DNA of 7,889 nt from Pseudonocardiales bacterium (GTDB lineage Bacteria > Actinomycetota > Actinomycetes > Mycobacteriales > Jatrophihabitantaceae), in contig JAVEEO010000476.1 in NCBI GenBank assembly GCA_030840415.1, forward strand, positions 1-7,889. The letters run 5' to 3'. Shown piece by piece: positions 1-6,703 of this stretch. A program made the translations under genes and the position numbers. The notes beneath the pieces are model-generated. The model was not told the origin of the DNA and did not search any database. It saw nothing but the letters and a program-made list of their open reading frames with translations. Numbering within the stretch: the stretch's first letter is position 1; every line of letters starts with the position of its first letter.

Positions 1-1203
1 GTGGCGTCCCTGGTTGAGGGCGATCACCAGCCAGTCGCCGGCGGCCGAGAAGGTCAGGCCCGGCAGCTCGGTGGGTGGCAGGGTCAGGCCGCCGACCCGG
101 TCCAGCGCCCCGGAGTCCAGGTTCAGCACGGCCACATCGGCCGGCGGCCCGAAGCCCTCGTCATCGATGCGCGGACCCTCGTAGATTCGCTCGAGCGGAA
201 AGGCCAGCTCGGTGCGGTCCGGGCTGAGCACGCCGTTGGCGATAGAGGTCTCGACCGGCAGGCGATAGCTCTGTTCCGACATCACACCGGTGGCCAGGTC
301 GTAGCGGTGCAGCGAGCACCGGGCGGTGAGCGAGCACGGCCGGTCGATCCACAACAGGACGCCCCGGTCGACGGTCAGCGAGCTGGCCTGGCCGATGGCC
401 CGGCCGAGCCGGCGGGTGGCCAGGTCGTAGCTGACCAGGGTTCCCGAGGAGTCGCTGCGCCGGCCGTCGGCCGCCGAGGTCAGCCCGATCAGCCGGTGGT
501 CGTGGATCGCCAGTGGGCGCAGGCCGGCAGGCAGCCGGACCACCCCGGGACCGGGCAGTTGGACGAGCGTGACCGGGCCGTCGGTCGCGATGTCGGCGAC
601 CTCGACGGCCCACACCCCGCTGCGGCCGTCACCCAGCAGCGAGTCGATGTGCCGGTCGCTGGCCAGCACCAGGTTGCTGCTGTCCCGGCCGACCCGCAGC
701 ACCGCACTGGTGTCGGTGGACTCGCACGGCTGGACCAGGGCATAGCTGGCGTCCGGGCCGGCCACCAGTTGGGTCACGAACCGGGTGGCGGGCAGGGTCA
801 GGCCGGGCGTCGGGAGGCTCGTCCCGGTGTCGAGGTCGACGGTGTGCACGGACTGGCCGCCCACCTGGACCCGCACACCGGTCCGGACCTTCAGCGGGTC
901 GGCGGTGACCAGCGGCAGGTAGCGCACCGAACCGCAGCCGGCCGGCGAGGTCGGCCACGGCTTGCCGTCGGCCAGCAGCTTGGGCGAGGGCATCCGGTAC
1001 GGCACCGGCGCGGCCGGCGTGGCGGTCCGCACCGCGGCGTGCTCGCTGGTCACCGCCATCACCATGAAGGCCCCGGCCACCAGGCACGCCAGCAGGGCCG
1101 CGGCCCAGCGGAGCCGGCGGTGCCGGGCCAGCAGCCCCCACGGCCCGGCAGCCGGCCCGGACGGCTGCGGCCGGCCGGTGCCGGTCGACCCACCGTGCTC
1201 CAT
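1..1203 (-). CDS. Membrane-anchored, probable beta-propeller protein (C-terminus cut by window edge)
   Basis: I do not recognise a named family. Reading the reverse strand down from 1203 gives 401 uninterrupted codons with strong G/C third positions and no stop before the window edge, so the C-terminus is missing. From ATG 1203, a short Gly/Pro-rich cytoplasmic tail ends in a basic patch (RHRRLR). A single hydrophobic segment follows at about residues 33-52 (WAAALLACLVAGAFMVMAV), so the rest is probably outside the membrane. The exported part has repeated blade-like units, including SYDLATRRLG (about residue 258), HRYDLATGVMSEQ (about 300) and VLNLDSGALDRVGGL (about 355), as in PQQ/WD/TolB-type propellers. 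Two cysteines lie close together in IDRPCSLTARCSLH. The start is uncertain: GTG codons at 1305 and 1302 are in frame and add 33-34 coding-like residues (including VVLPDEDLDYP), with a stop just beyond. Neither start has a clear ribosome binding site. The VOC gene lies upstream on the same strand, so co-transcription is likely. Function unknown. Confidence 0.8.
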   Translation of the reverse strand, partial: MEHGGSTGTGRPQPSGPAAGPWGLLARHRRLRWAAALLACLVAGAFMVMAVTSEHAAVRTATPAAPVPYRMPSPKLLADGKPWPTSPAGCGSVRYLPLVTADPLKVRTGVRVQVGGQSVHTVDLDTGTSLPTPGLTLPATRFVTQLVAGPDASYALVQPCESTDTSAVLRVGRDSSNLVLASDRHIDSLLGDGRSGVWAVEVADIATDGPVTLVQLPGPGVVRLPAGLRPLAIHDHRLIGLTSAADGRRSDSSGTLVSYDLATRRLGRAIGQASSLTVDRGVLLWIDRPCSLTARCSLHRYDLATGVMSEQSYRLPVETSIANGVLSPDRTELAFPLERIYEGPRIDDEGFGPPADVAVLNLDSGALDRVGGLTLPPTELPGLTFSAAGDWLVIALNQGRH

Positions 1204-1347
1204 CGGGTAGTCGAGATCCTCGTCGGGCAGCACGACGAAACTCGGCGGATCCGGTTGCTGGGCCACCGAGCCAGCATCCCGCCCGGCGGCCCGGTACGCC
1301 ACCACGGGTCACGACGACTGCCCGCATTCCGGCCGTCCCAGAAACGG

Positions 1348-1731
1348 TCAGTGCAGGAACAGGCAGAACGGGTGACCCGCCGGGTCGAAGTACACCCGGA
1401 CGTCGTCCTGGGGCTGGTAGTCGGCCAGCACCGCGCCGGCGGCCAGGGCATGCCGGCCGGCCTCGTCCAGGTCCTCGACCTTGATGTCGAGATGGATCAT
1501 CATCTGCTGCTGGCCGGGATCAGCGGGATCGGCCGGCCAGGTCGGCCGCCGGTAGCCGGCCTCGGTCTGGAAGGACAGGCCCGGGCCGCCTCCGGGCGGG
1601 GCCAGCTTCACCCAGCCCGGCTCGTCCTGCTCGACCTGCCAGTCGAGCAGGCGCTGGTAGAAGCCGGCCAACTCCCGGGCGTCGGGGGAGTCCAGCACGA
1701 TGCCGGACAGGCTCATTCGCGGTGGTCGCAT
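1348..1731 (-). CDS. VOC superfamily (glyoxalase-like) protein
   Basis: A 127-residue protein of vicinal-oxygen-chelate fold, best matching the actinobacterial glyoxalase-like (Glyoxalase_6 type) group. Visible pattern: a first strand and helix SGIVLDSPDARELAGFYQ (residues 9-26), then PGWVKLAPPGGGPGLSFQ (38-55), GYRRPTWP (59-66), the dimer/metal-face strand QMMIHLDIKVEDLDEA (from residue 76, His80), and the C-terminal VYFDPAGHPFCLFLH (113-127). The usual metal histidine of the first strand is absent (IVLD), so classical glyoxalase I activity cannot be assumed. Members of this group are seldom assigned a substrate. ATG 1731 is preceded on its strand by AAAGGG about 5 bases away, a weak ribosome binding site; ATG 1716 is an alternative start. 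The stop is about 40 bp from the earliest start of the downstream propeller gene, suggesting one transcript. Family confidence is high; reaction unknown. Confidence 0.88.
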   Translation of the reverse strand: MRPPRMSLSGIVLDSPDARELAGFYQRLLDWQVEQDEPGWVKLAPPGGGPGLSFQTEAGYRRPTWPADPADPGQQQMMIHLDIKVEDLDEAGRHALAAGAVLADYQPQDDVRVYFDPAGHPFCLFLH

Positions 1732-1772
1732 GGTGGCCCTTTCACTCCTCGACTGAACTGCTTGCCGGCAAC

Positions 1773-1795
1773 CATTCCAGCATCCGATTCCAGCA
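1773..1795 (+). repeat. Direct repeat of ATTCCAGCA in the divergent gap
   Basis: Two identical 9-mers ATTCCAGCA start at 1774 and 1787, a 13-bp period, in the gap between the VOC gene and rsmD. A closely related arrangement occurs at 3745-3770 in another gap. Spacing of just over one helical turn would suit a regulator binding site, but no known operator was recognised. Confidence 0.5.
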
Positions 1796-1817
1796 CGACG
1801 CGGACGCGGCCCCGCAC

Positions 1818-1823
1818 TACGCT
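1818..1823 (+). promoter_or_regulatory. Putative -10 (TACGCT) for rsmD, probably leaderless
   Basis: TACGCT fits the actinobacterial TANNNT -10 pattern and ends 8 bases before the rsmD GTG at 1832. The transcript would then start at or next to the start codon, a common leaderless arrangement in Actinobacteria. No clear -35 is seen. The only alternative is a weak GGGA ribosome site at 1824-1827, rather close to the start. Confidence 0.4.
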
Positions 1824-1831
1824 GGGAAACC

Positions 1832-2389
1832 GTGACGCGGATCGTGGGTGGTCAGGCGCGTGGCCGGCGGCTGAGCGTGCCCCCGCGAGGAACCCGGCCG
1901 ACCTCCGAGCGGGCTCGGGAGGCCCTGTTCAACACCCTGCGCGGCGAGCTGGAACTGTCGGGCGCCCGGGTGCTGGACCTGTTCGCCGGCTCCGGCGCGG
2001 TCGGCCTGGAGGCGCTCTCGCGCGGTGCCAGGGCCGCCGTCTTCGTCGAGTCCGACCGGCGCGCGGCCACCGTGCTGCAGGACAACCTCACCGCCCTGCG
2101 GCTGGACGGCGGCGTCGTGCACCGCTGCCCGGCGGCGACCTTTCTCAGCGCGGTCGGCGCGGTCGAGCCGTTCGACCTGGTGTTTCTCGACCCGCCGTAC
2201 GCCGTCGGCAACGCCGCGATCGGCACTCTGCTGACCACGCTGGCCGAGGGGCGGTGGCTGGTCGAGGGCGCGGTGGTGGTGGTGGAACGGTCCTGGCGCG
2301 ACGCCGAGCCGCCCTGGCCGAGTGAGATCAAGGCCATCAAGCAGCGACGCTACGGCGAGGGATGTCTTTGGTACGGTCGCCGGGAGTAG
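1832..2389 (+). CDS. rsmD: 16S rRNA (guanine(966)-N(2))-methyltransferase RsmD
   Basis: A 185-residue SAM-dependent methyltransferase that in characterised bacteria methylates N2 of G966 in 16S rRNA during 30S assembly in the cytoplasm. Family marks are clear: N-terminal RIVGGQARGRRL (3-14), GTRPTSERAREALFN (20-34), SAM-binding motif I VLDLFAGSGAVGLEAL (47-62), acidic residues of motif II FVESD (71-75), and the catalytic motif IV DPPY (120-123, preceded by LVFL). The length is normal for the family. The GTG start places RIVGG at the usual N-terminal position. It is the first gene of the plus-strand run and is divergent from the VOC gene. A 71-bp gap follows before coaD, a neighbour in many bacteria. 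In the relatives I recall, recG often precedes rsmD; here unrelated minus-strand genes occupy that place. Confidence 0.96.
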   Translation: MTRIVGGQARGRRLSVPPRGTRPTSERAREALFNTLRGELELSGARVLDLFAGSGAVGLEALSRGARAAVFVESDRRAATVLQDNLTALRLDGGVVHRCPAATFLSAVGAVEPFDLVFLDPPYAVGNAAIGTLLTTLAEGRWLVEGAVVVVERSWRDAEPPWPSEIKAIKQRRYGEGCLWYGRRE

Positions 2390-2420
2390 CAGTACCGCCG
2401 CCGGAATAGCGATGTCCACC

Positions 2421-2444
2421 AGGGTCCGCCAGCCGGCGAGCCCT
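2421..2444 (+). other. Hairpin just upstream of the coaD ribosome binding site
   Basis: AGGG at 2421-2424 pairs with CCCT at 2441-2444, and CGCC at 2427-2430 pairs with GGCG at 2435-2438, closing a 4-base AGCC loop. Between them are one G-U pair (2425/2440) and one C/A mismatch. The hairpin ends 5 bases before the AAAGG ribosome site. It lacks a T-tract, so it may be a weak terminator after rsmD, a translational element for coaD, or chance in GC-rich DNA. Confidence 0.35.
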
Positions 2445-2449
2445 CTTGC

Positions 2450-2454
2450 AAAGG
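2450..2454 (+). promoter_or_regulatory. coaD ribosome binding site (AAAGG)
   Basis: AAAGG lies 6 bases before ATG 2461 and decides the start. An upstream in-frame TTG at 2446 would place this site inside the gene and has no purine-rich site of its own. Confidence 0.7.
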
Positions 2455-2460
2455 CACGAG

Positions 2461-2978
<518 letters not shown>

Positions 2979-2982
<4 letters not shown>

Positions 2983-3647
2983 CCGATCACACCCTGGCGC
3001 GTGCCGACGAGGTGCTGACCGAACTGGTCGAGCTGATCGAGACCGCGCGGACGCTGCCGATGTCCTCCTCCTGCGTGGTGCCGCGCGAGCGCACCCTGGA
3101 CCTGCTGGACGCGCTGCGCGAGGTGCTGCCGCCGGAGCTGGCCGAGGCCCGCCGGCTGGTCGCCCAGCGCGACCGGATGCTGTCCGAGGCCGACGGGCTG
3201 GCCCAGCAGCAGCTGCAGCGGGCCCAGGAGGAGGCCGGGGCGACCACCGCGGCCGCTCAGGCGCAGGCCCGGGCGGTCGTCGAGGCCGCCGAACGGCAGG
3301 CGCAGGACAGCCTGGCCGCCGCCACCGACCAGGCCTACCAGTTGGTCGAGACCGGCCGGCGCGAGCAGGAGCAACTGGTGGCGGCCGGCCGTCAGCAGCA
3401 GGAGCAGCTGGTGGCGGCCGACAGCGTGCACCAGGCGGCGGTCGCCGAGGCGGCGCGAATCCGCTCGGAGACCGAGCAGCAGTGCCAGCAGCTGCTGGAC
3501 GCGGCCCGGCAGCAGGCCGGCACGCTCTCCTCGCAGGCCCACGACTACGCCTACGGCACGCTGTCGGAGCTGGTGGACAACCTGCAGCGGCTGGCTGCCA
3601 CCGCCGAGAACGGCCGCGCCGCCCTCGGCCAGCCCCCGCAGGCATAG
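2979..3647 (+). CDS. sepIVA: DivIVA-domain coiled-coil septation protein, SepIVA-like
   Basis: A 222-residue, Ala/Gln/Glu-rich, largely helical protein. The N-terminal part has VLTELVELIETARTLPMSSS (12-31), CVVPRERTLDLLDALREVLP (32-51) and then LAEARRLVAQRD. As I recall it, this matches mycobacterial SepIVA (M. smegmatis MSMEG_2416, M. tuberculosis Rv2927c), a DivIVA-domain protein required for septation. The rest is a long coiled coil with no membrane segment, and a C-terminal helix GTLSELVDNLQRLAATAENG. Residues 126-136 and 137-147 are near-identical 11-mers, GRREQEQLVAA and GRQQQEQLVAA. Such proteins are sometimes mislabelled as ATP synthase subunit B, but there is no N-terminal membrane anchor. 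The start overlaps the coaD stop by 4 bp. In M. tuberculosis the gene lies next to the yceD-rnc-mutM group, as here. The symbol rests on recalled similarity and context. Confidence 0.82.
3354..3419 (+). repeat. 33-bp tandem duplication inside the sepIVA-like gene
   Basis: Units 3354-3386 and 3387-3419 match at 28 of 33 bases by my count and encode two 11-residue coiled-coil repeats ending EQLVAA. Eleven residues (a hendecad) keeps coiled-coil phase, so the duplication lengthens the rod without breaking it. Confidence 0.8.
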
Positions 3648-3677
3648 CACCCCGGTGGCACCCGAGACCGGCGCGAT

Positions 3678-3706
3678 TTCCGCGGCGTCGAGGGCTCAGG
3701 TATTCT
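3678..3706 (+). promoter_or_regulatory. Putative promoter for yceD-rpmF-rnc-mutM-acyP
   Basis: TATTCT at 3701-3706 differs from the sigma-70-type -10 consensus at one base and stands out in GC-rich DNA. The matching -35 position 17 bases upstream is TTCCGC (3678-3683), a poor match, which is common in Actinobacteria. A start near 3713 would give a leader of about 139 bases before the yceD GTG. Confidence 0.45.
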
Positions 3707-3744
3707 GAACGACGGCCATCAGCCATGTTCGGCCGGCTGTGCCG

Positions 3745-3770
3745 CATTCCAGCACTATCCGTTCCATGCA
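3745..3770 (+). repeat. Second copy of the CATTCCAGC...TTCCA element
   Basis: CATTCCAGCA at 3745-3754, followed by ATCCGTTCCA and TGCA, aligns with 1773-1795 apart from a 3-base insertion, a 1-base deletion and a 1-base insertion. It lies in the leader before yceD. The role is unknown; it could be a regulator site, a small dispersed repeat, or chance. Confidence 0.4.
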
Positions 3771-3803
3771 ATGCCTGCTCAACGAAATGCCTGCTCAACG
3801 AAA
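3770..3803 (+). repeat. Perfect 16-bp tandem repeat in the yceD leader
   Basis: ATGCCTGCTCAACGAA occurs at 3771-3786 and again without change at 3787-3802; the period-16 identity runs from 3770 to 3803. It is non-coding if yceD starts at 3852. Each copy carries an ATG, and because 16 is not a multiple of three, the two ATGs are in different frames. Confidence 0.9.
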
Positions 3804-3815
3804 CAACGCTGTTCG

Positions 3816-3828
3816 CCAGCATCGCTGG
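3816..3828 (+). other. Small hairpin in the yceD leader
   Basis: CCAGC at 3816-3820 and GCTGG at 3824-3828 form a perfect 5-bp stem with an ATC loop, 13 bases before the yceD ribosome site. It lies within the possible leader peptide reading frame. Confidence 0.35.
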
Positions 3829-3841
3829 GAACTCAACCGGT

Positions 3842-3846
3842 AGAGG
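3842..3846 (+). promoter_or_regulatory. yceD ribosome binding site (AGAGG)
   Basis: AGAGG lies 5 bases before GTG 3852. It supports that start over the in-frame ATG at 3771, which has no purine-rich site and would add 27 residues encoded by the tandem repeat. Confidence 0.65.
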
Positions 3847-3851
3847 TCGTC

Positions 3852-4442
3852 GTGAACCCGCGCAGCCCGTACGTCCTGGATACCAGGCAACTCGGGCGCG
3901 GCGCAGGCTCCCAGCGTCAGTACCGGCGCGAGATCCCGGCACCCGCACAGCTCGGCCTGGACATGATCAAGGTGCCGGAAGGCAGCTTGATCGTGCTGGA
4001 CGTCCGGATCGAGGCGGTCACCGAAGGTGTGCTGGCGACCGGCTCGGTCACCGGGTCGCTCGCCGGCGAGTGCGGACGGTGCCTGACCAGTTTCACCGAC
4101 GACCTGGCGGTCGACTTCGTCGAGCTGTTCGCCTATCCGAACAGCGCGACCGAGGAGACCACCGACGCGGAGGAGATTCCGCGGCTCGAGGGCTTCCACC
4201 TCGATCTCGAGCCGGTGGTGCGCGATGCGGTGGTACTCAGCCTGCCGCTGACGCCGCTGTGCCGGCCGGACTGCGGCGGGTTGTGCCCCGAATGCGGAGA
4301 ACTGCTCGACGACCTGCCCGACAACCACACGCACGCCCAGCTAGACCCGCGCTGGGCCGCTCTGGCCGAGCGGTTCGGCGGGTCCGATGATGTGACCGAT
4401 GGTTCAGTACGTTCCGATAGTTCAACCCAGAGTCAGGAGTAA
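3852..4442 (+). CDS. yceD: YceD/DUF177 family protein
   Basis: A 196-residue member of the DUF177 family. E. coli YceD and plant homologues are linked to 23S rRNA accumulation, and the gene is very often next to rpmF, as here. Visible features: [19 protein letters not shown] near the N-terminus, [16 protein letters not shown] (41-56), a Cys pair [10 protein letters not shown] (Cys74, Cys77), a strand rich in acidic residues with VELFAYP, and [13 protein letters not shown] leading to a second cysteine cluster (Cys137, 141, 145, 148) in [13 protein letters not shown]. The six cysteines suggest metal binding. [11 protein letters not shown] ends the conserved part; the last 20 or so residues are Ser/Asp-rich and probably disordered. 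The rpmF ribosome site overlaps the last codons, so translation is probably coupled. The start is chosen by AGAGG. Family assignment is firm; molecular role is not. Confidence 0.9.
   Translation: MNPRSPYVLDTRQLGRGAGSQRQYRREIPAPAQLGLDMIKVPEGSLIVLDVRIEAVTEGVLATGSVTGSLAGECGRCLTSFTDDLAVDFVELFAYPNSATEETTDAEEIPRLEGFHLDLEPVVRDAVVLSLPLTPLCRPDCGGLCPECGELLDDLPDNHTHAQLDPRWAALAERFGGSDDVTDGSVRSDSSTQSQE
4435..4439 (+). promoter_or_regulatory. rpmF ribosome binding site (AGGAG)
   Basis: AGGAG sits in the last codons of yceD, directly before its TAA, and 8 bases before the rpmF GTG. It supports the short rpmF reading frame. Confidence 0.75.
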
Positions 4443-4447
4443 TCCCC

Positions 4448-4627
4448 GTGGCCGTTCCGAAGCGGAAGATGTCGCGTGCCAACACCCGGGCACGACGCTC
4501 GCAGTGGAAGACCAGCGCCCCCACTCTGGTCAGCTGCCCCAACCGGGCCTGCGGCCAGCCCAAGCTGCCGCACACCGCCTGCTCCAACTGCGGGCAGTAC
4601 GACGGCCGGCAGGTTCTCTCGGTCTGA
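4448..4627 (+). CDS. rpmF: 50S ribosomal protein L32
   Basis: A 59-residue small protein of the large ribosomal subunit. It starts [20 protein letters not shown] after the initiator, a basic rRNA-binding tail typical of L32. A zinc ribbon follows: CPNRAC (CX4C), then [21 protein letters not shown] (CX2C), with all four cysteines present. This is therefore the zinc-dependent form rather than the cysteine-free paralogue many actinobacteria express under zinc limitation. GTG 4448 is preceded by AGGAG. Only 5 bp separate it from yceD, and rnc follows after 47 bp. The yceD-rpmF pair is widely conserved. Length and motifs leave little doubt. Confidence 0.97.
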   Translation: MAVPKRKMSRANTRARRSQWKTSAPTLVSCPNRACGQPKLPHTACSNCGQYDGRQVLSV

Positions 4628-4674
4628 GTTGCGGCCGTGACCCGTCCTGCCCTCCGGCGCGGGATCCGCTGACG

Positions 4675-5397
4675 GTGGCGACCAAGCCGGTCCAGACCGC
4701 CGATCCGGCAGAGCTCGCCGCCCAGCTCGGGGTGCAGGTCGACCCCGAGCTGTTTCGCCGTGCCCTGACCCACCGGTCCTTCGCTTACGAGAACGGCGAC
4801 CTGCCGCACAACGAACGGCTGGAGTTCCTCGGCGACTCGGTGCTCGGTGTGGTGGTCACCGAGTCGCTCTACCGGGCGCATCCCGACCTCGCCGAGGGCC
4901 GGCTGGCCAAGCTGCGCGCCTCGGTGGTCAACATGCGCGCGCTGGCCGACGTGGCCCGCCAGATCGGTCCGGACGGGATCGGCAAGTACATCCTGCTGGG
5001 CCGTGGCGAGGACGCCACCGGCGGCCGGGACAAGCCATCGATCCTCGCCGACACGCTGGAGGCGATCCTGGGCGCGATCTACTTCGAGCACGGCCTGGAG
5101 ACGGCGGCCCGGGTGGTGCACCAGCTGTTCGACCCGGTGCTGGCCGCGGCTCCCGGCTACGGCGCCGCGCTGGACTGGAAGACCTCGCTGCAGGAGCTCA
5201 CCGCCGAGCGCGGCCTGGGCGTTCCCGAATACGTGATCACCTCCGAGGGGCCCGACCACGCCAAGTCGTTCACGGCCGCCGCGGTGGTGGACGGCATCAC
5301 CTACGGCATCCGGCTCGGACGCAACAAGAAAGAGGCCGAGCAGGCCGCGGCCGAGGCGGCCTGGCGGGCACTGTCCGACGAGCCGGCGGCCGGCTAG
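4675..5397 (+). CDS. rnc: Ribonuclease III
   Basis: A 240-residue, homodimeric, Mg-dependent endonuclease that cuts double-stranded RNA and releases 16S and 23S precursors from the rRNA transcript. The catalytic domain holds [13 protein letters not shown] (29-41), the signature [13 protein letters not shown] (46-58) with Glu50 and Asp54, the metal ligands Asp126 and Glu129 in [15 protein letters not shown], and PSILAD before them. From about residue 167 (DWKTSLQEL) the double-stranded RNA-binding domain runs to the [16 protein letters not shown] helix near the end. Length equals that usual for actinobacteria. GTG 4675 is the first suitable start after rpmF; a frame open back to ATG 4399 overlaps rpmF and part of yceD and is rejected. 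The ribosome site is weak (GGGAT about 10 bases upstream). The stop TAG abuts the mutM ATG. Confidence 0.96.
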   Translation: MATKPVQTADPAELAAQLGVQVDPELFRRALTHRSFAYENGDLPHNERLEFLGDSVLGVVVTESLYRAHPDLAEGRLAKLRASVVNMRALADVARQIGPDGIGKYILLGRGEDATGGRDKPSILADTLEAILGAIYFEHGLETAARVVHQLFDPVLAAAPGYGAALDWKTSLQELTAERGLGVPEYVITSEGPDHAKSFTAAAVVDGITYGIRLGRNKKEAEQAAAEAAWRALSDEPAAG

Positions 5398-6270
5398 ATG
5401 CCCGAGCTTCCCGAGGTCGAGACCGTCCGGGCCGGCCTGGCGCGCTGGGTGGTCGGGCGCACCATCGCCGAGGTCGACTCACTGCACCCCCGCGCGATCC
5501 GCCGGCACCTGGCCGGGCCGCAGGACCTGACCCAGCGGCTGATCGGACGGCGGATCGCCTCGGCGCAGCGGCGGGGCAAGTACCTGTGGCTGCCCCTCGA
5601 CGACGGCCCGTCCTGCCTGATCGGGCACCTCGGGATGAGCGGTCAGCTGCTGATGCTGGCCCCGGGCAGCGAGGCCGGGCCGCACCTGAGGGCCCGGATT
5701 GGCTTCACCGACGGCGGCAACGAGCTGCGCTTCCTCGACCAGCGGACCTTCGGCGGCCTGCACCTGGACGAGCTGGTTCCCGACGGCCCGACCTGGGTAC
5801 CGGCCGGGATCGCCCACATCGCGCGCGATCCGCTCGACGACCACTTCGACGACGCCGGCTGGATCAGCTCGGTCCGCCGCCGCAACACCACCATCAAGCG
5901 GGCGCTGCTGGACCAGTCCTCGATCTCGGGGGTCGGCAACATCTACGCCGACGAGGCGCTGTGGCGCGCGAAGCTGCACGGCGACCGGCCGACCGCCGGC
6001 ATCTCCCGGCAGTCGCTGACCACCCTGCTGGCCGAGCTGCGGCTGGTGTTCGCCGACGCGCTGCGGGCCGGCGGCACCTCTTTCGACTCGCTGTACGTCA
6101 ACGTCAACGGCGAGAGCGGCTACTTCGACCGGTCGTTGAACGCCTACGGTCGGGAGGGTCAGCCGTGCGCCCGGTGCGGCCGGCCGATCGCGCGGGCCAA
6201 GTGGATGAACCGGTCCTCCTACTTCTGCCCGCGCTGCCAGCGACCGCCGCGGGCCGCGACCGGCTCGTGA
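5398..6270 (+). CDS. mutM: Formamidopyrimidine-DNA glycosylase (Fpg/MutM)
   Basis: A 290-residue bifunctional base-excision repair enzyme that removes 8-oxoguanine and formamidopyrimidines and cuts the resulting abasic site by beta/delta elimination. The N-terminus [14 protein letters not shown] supplies the catalytic Pro2 and Glu3; RRGKYLWL holds Lys61, equivalent to the conserved Lys57 of E. coli. [11 protein letters not shown], the helix-two-turn-helix [17 protein letters not shown], and [21 protein letters not shown] are all family features. A C-terminal zinc finger has Cys257, Cys260, Cys277 and Cys280. It starts immediately after the rnc stop with no spacer and overlaps acyP by 4 bp (GTGA), so it lies in the middle of a tightly packed operon. 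No key residue is missing. Nei-type glycosylases would differ at the N-terminus. Confidence 0.97.
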   Translation: MPELPEVETVRAGLARWVVGRTIAEVDSLHPRAIRRHLAGPQDLTQRLIGRRIASAQRRGKYLWLPLDDGPSCLIGHLGMSGQLLMLAPGSEAGPHLRARIGFTDGGNELRFLDQRTFGGLHLDELVPDGPTWVPAGIAHIARDPLDDHFDDAGWISSVRRRNTTIKRALLDQSSISGVGNIYADEALWRAKLHGDRPTAGISRQSLTTLLAELRLVFADALRAGGTSFDSLYVNVNGESGYFDRSLNAYGREGQPCARCGRPIARAKWMNRSSYFCPRCQRPPRAATGS

Positions 6271-6545
6271 GCGCCGACACCAGGTTGACCGCGCTGGTCT
6301 CGGGCCGGGTGCAGGGCGTGGGGTTCCGGTGGTGGACGCGGTGCCGGGCGCTGGAACTGGGCCTGGTCGGCCAGGCGGCCAACCTGCCCGACGGCCGGGT
6401 GCGGGTCAGCGCCGAGGGCCCGCGGGCCAGCTGCGAGCAGCTGATGGAACTGCTGCGCGGCCCGGACACTCCCGGGTCCGTGGACGACGTCCAGGCTCGC
6501 TACGACGCCGCCGAGGGCGGCTTCACCGGCTTCGTCGAGCGCTGA
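6267..6545 (+). CDS. acyP: Acylphosphatase
   Basis: A 92-residue enzyme that hydrolyses the carboxyl-phosphate bond of acyl phosphates; the physiological substrate in bacteria is often unclear. The signature [13 protein letters not shown] (13-25) supplies the phosphate-binding Arg21. The catalytic Asn is Asn39 in AANLPDGRV, matching the family's NxxDGxV pattern. The remainder ([25 protein letters not shown]) fits the small alpha/beta sandwich, and the length is typical. GTG 6267 overlaps the mutM TGA by 4 bp, so translation is probably coupled. The gene is also found between mutM and smc in mycobacteria, as recalled. A gap of about 205 bp follows, so this is likely the last gene of its operon. 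Confidence 0.95.
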   Translation: MSADTRLTALVSGRVQGVGFRWWTRCRALELGLVGQAANLPDGRVRVSAEGPRASCEQLMELLRGPDTPGSVDDVQARYDAAEGGFTGFVER

Positions 6546-6684
6546 GGGCGGCCTCGCGTCGACAGGCAGAAATCGCGGCGGAAATCAAGGCCCGGGCCGG
6601 CTCCGGTGTGATTTGTTTCTCAGCCGTGCCGGTGCCACCATTGGACTACACACCCCATTCCGATCGGCCGGCTCGCCGACGCCC

Positions 6685-6703
6685 GCGGTGCGGCACGCAC
6701 CGT
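6685..6703 (+). terminator. Strong hairpin between acyP and the small coiled-coil gene
   Basis: CGGTGCG (6686-6692) and CGCACCG (6696-6702) form a perfect 7-bp stem with a 3-base GCA loop, plus a flanking G-U pair; CGCC 6680-6683 and GGCG 6710-6713 could add an outer stem. No T-tract follows. It may be a tail-less terminator ending the acyP operon, or a leader hairpin for the next gene, whose start lies 47 bases downstream. Confidence 0.4.

Noticed and set aside
161..1327. Three shorter minus-strand frames (161-613, 489-743, 629-1327)
   Set aside because: They overlap the propeller frame in other phases and read as Arg/Pro/Gly-rich shadows. The continuous frame 1-1203 explains the region better.
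1..2325. A 774-codon plus-strand open frame
   Set aside because: It runs antisense to the propeller and VOC genes and then out of frame through rsmD. Its product is low-complexity and resembles nothing; the opposing reading frames carry family motifs.
2446..2460. Upstream TTG start for coaD
   Set aside because: It would put the AAAGG ribosome site within the gene. ATG 2461 gives the usual CoaD N-terminus.
3771..3851. N-terminal extension of yceD from ATG 3771
   Set aside because: The 27 added residues come from the tandem repeat and leader and have no ribosome site. GTG 3852 has AGAGG 5 bases upstream.
4399..4674. N-terminal extension of rnc from ATG 4399
   Set aside because: It covers all of rpmF in another frame. 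GTG 4675 gives a normal 240-residue RNase III.
4237..5259. A 340-codon minus-strand frame opposite rnc and rpmF
   Set aside because: Shadow of real genes with clear catalytic motifs on the plus strand.
5586..6545. A long frame fusing an Arg/Ala-rich stretch to acylphosphatase
   Set aside because: The first part is mutM in the wrong phase; only the part from GTG 6267 is a real protein.
6589..6598. Palindrome GGCCCGGGCC after acyP
   Set aside because: A 10-bp G/C palindrome is expected by chance at this composition and has no loop for a hairpin.
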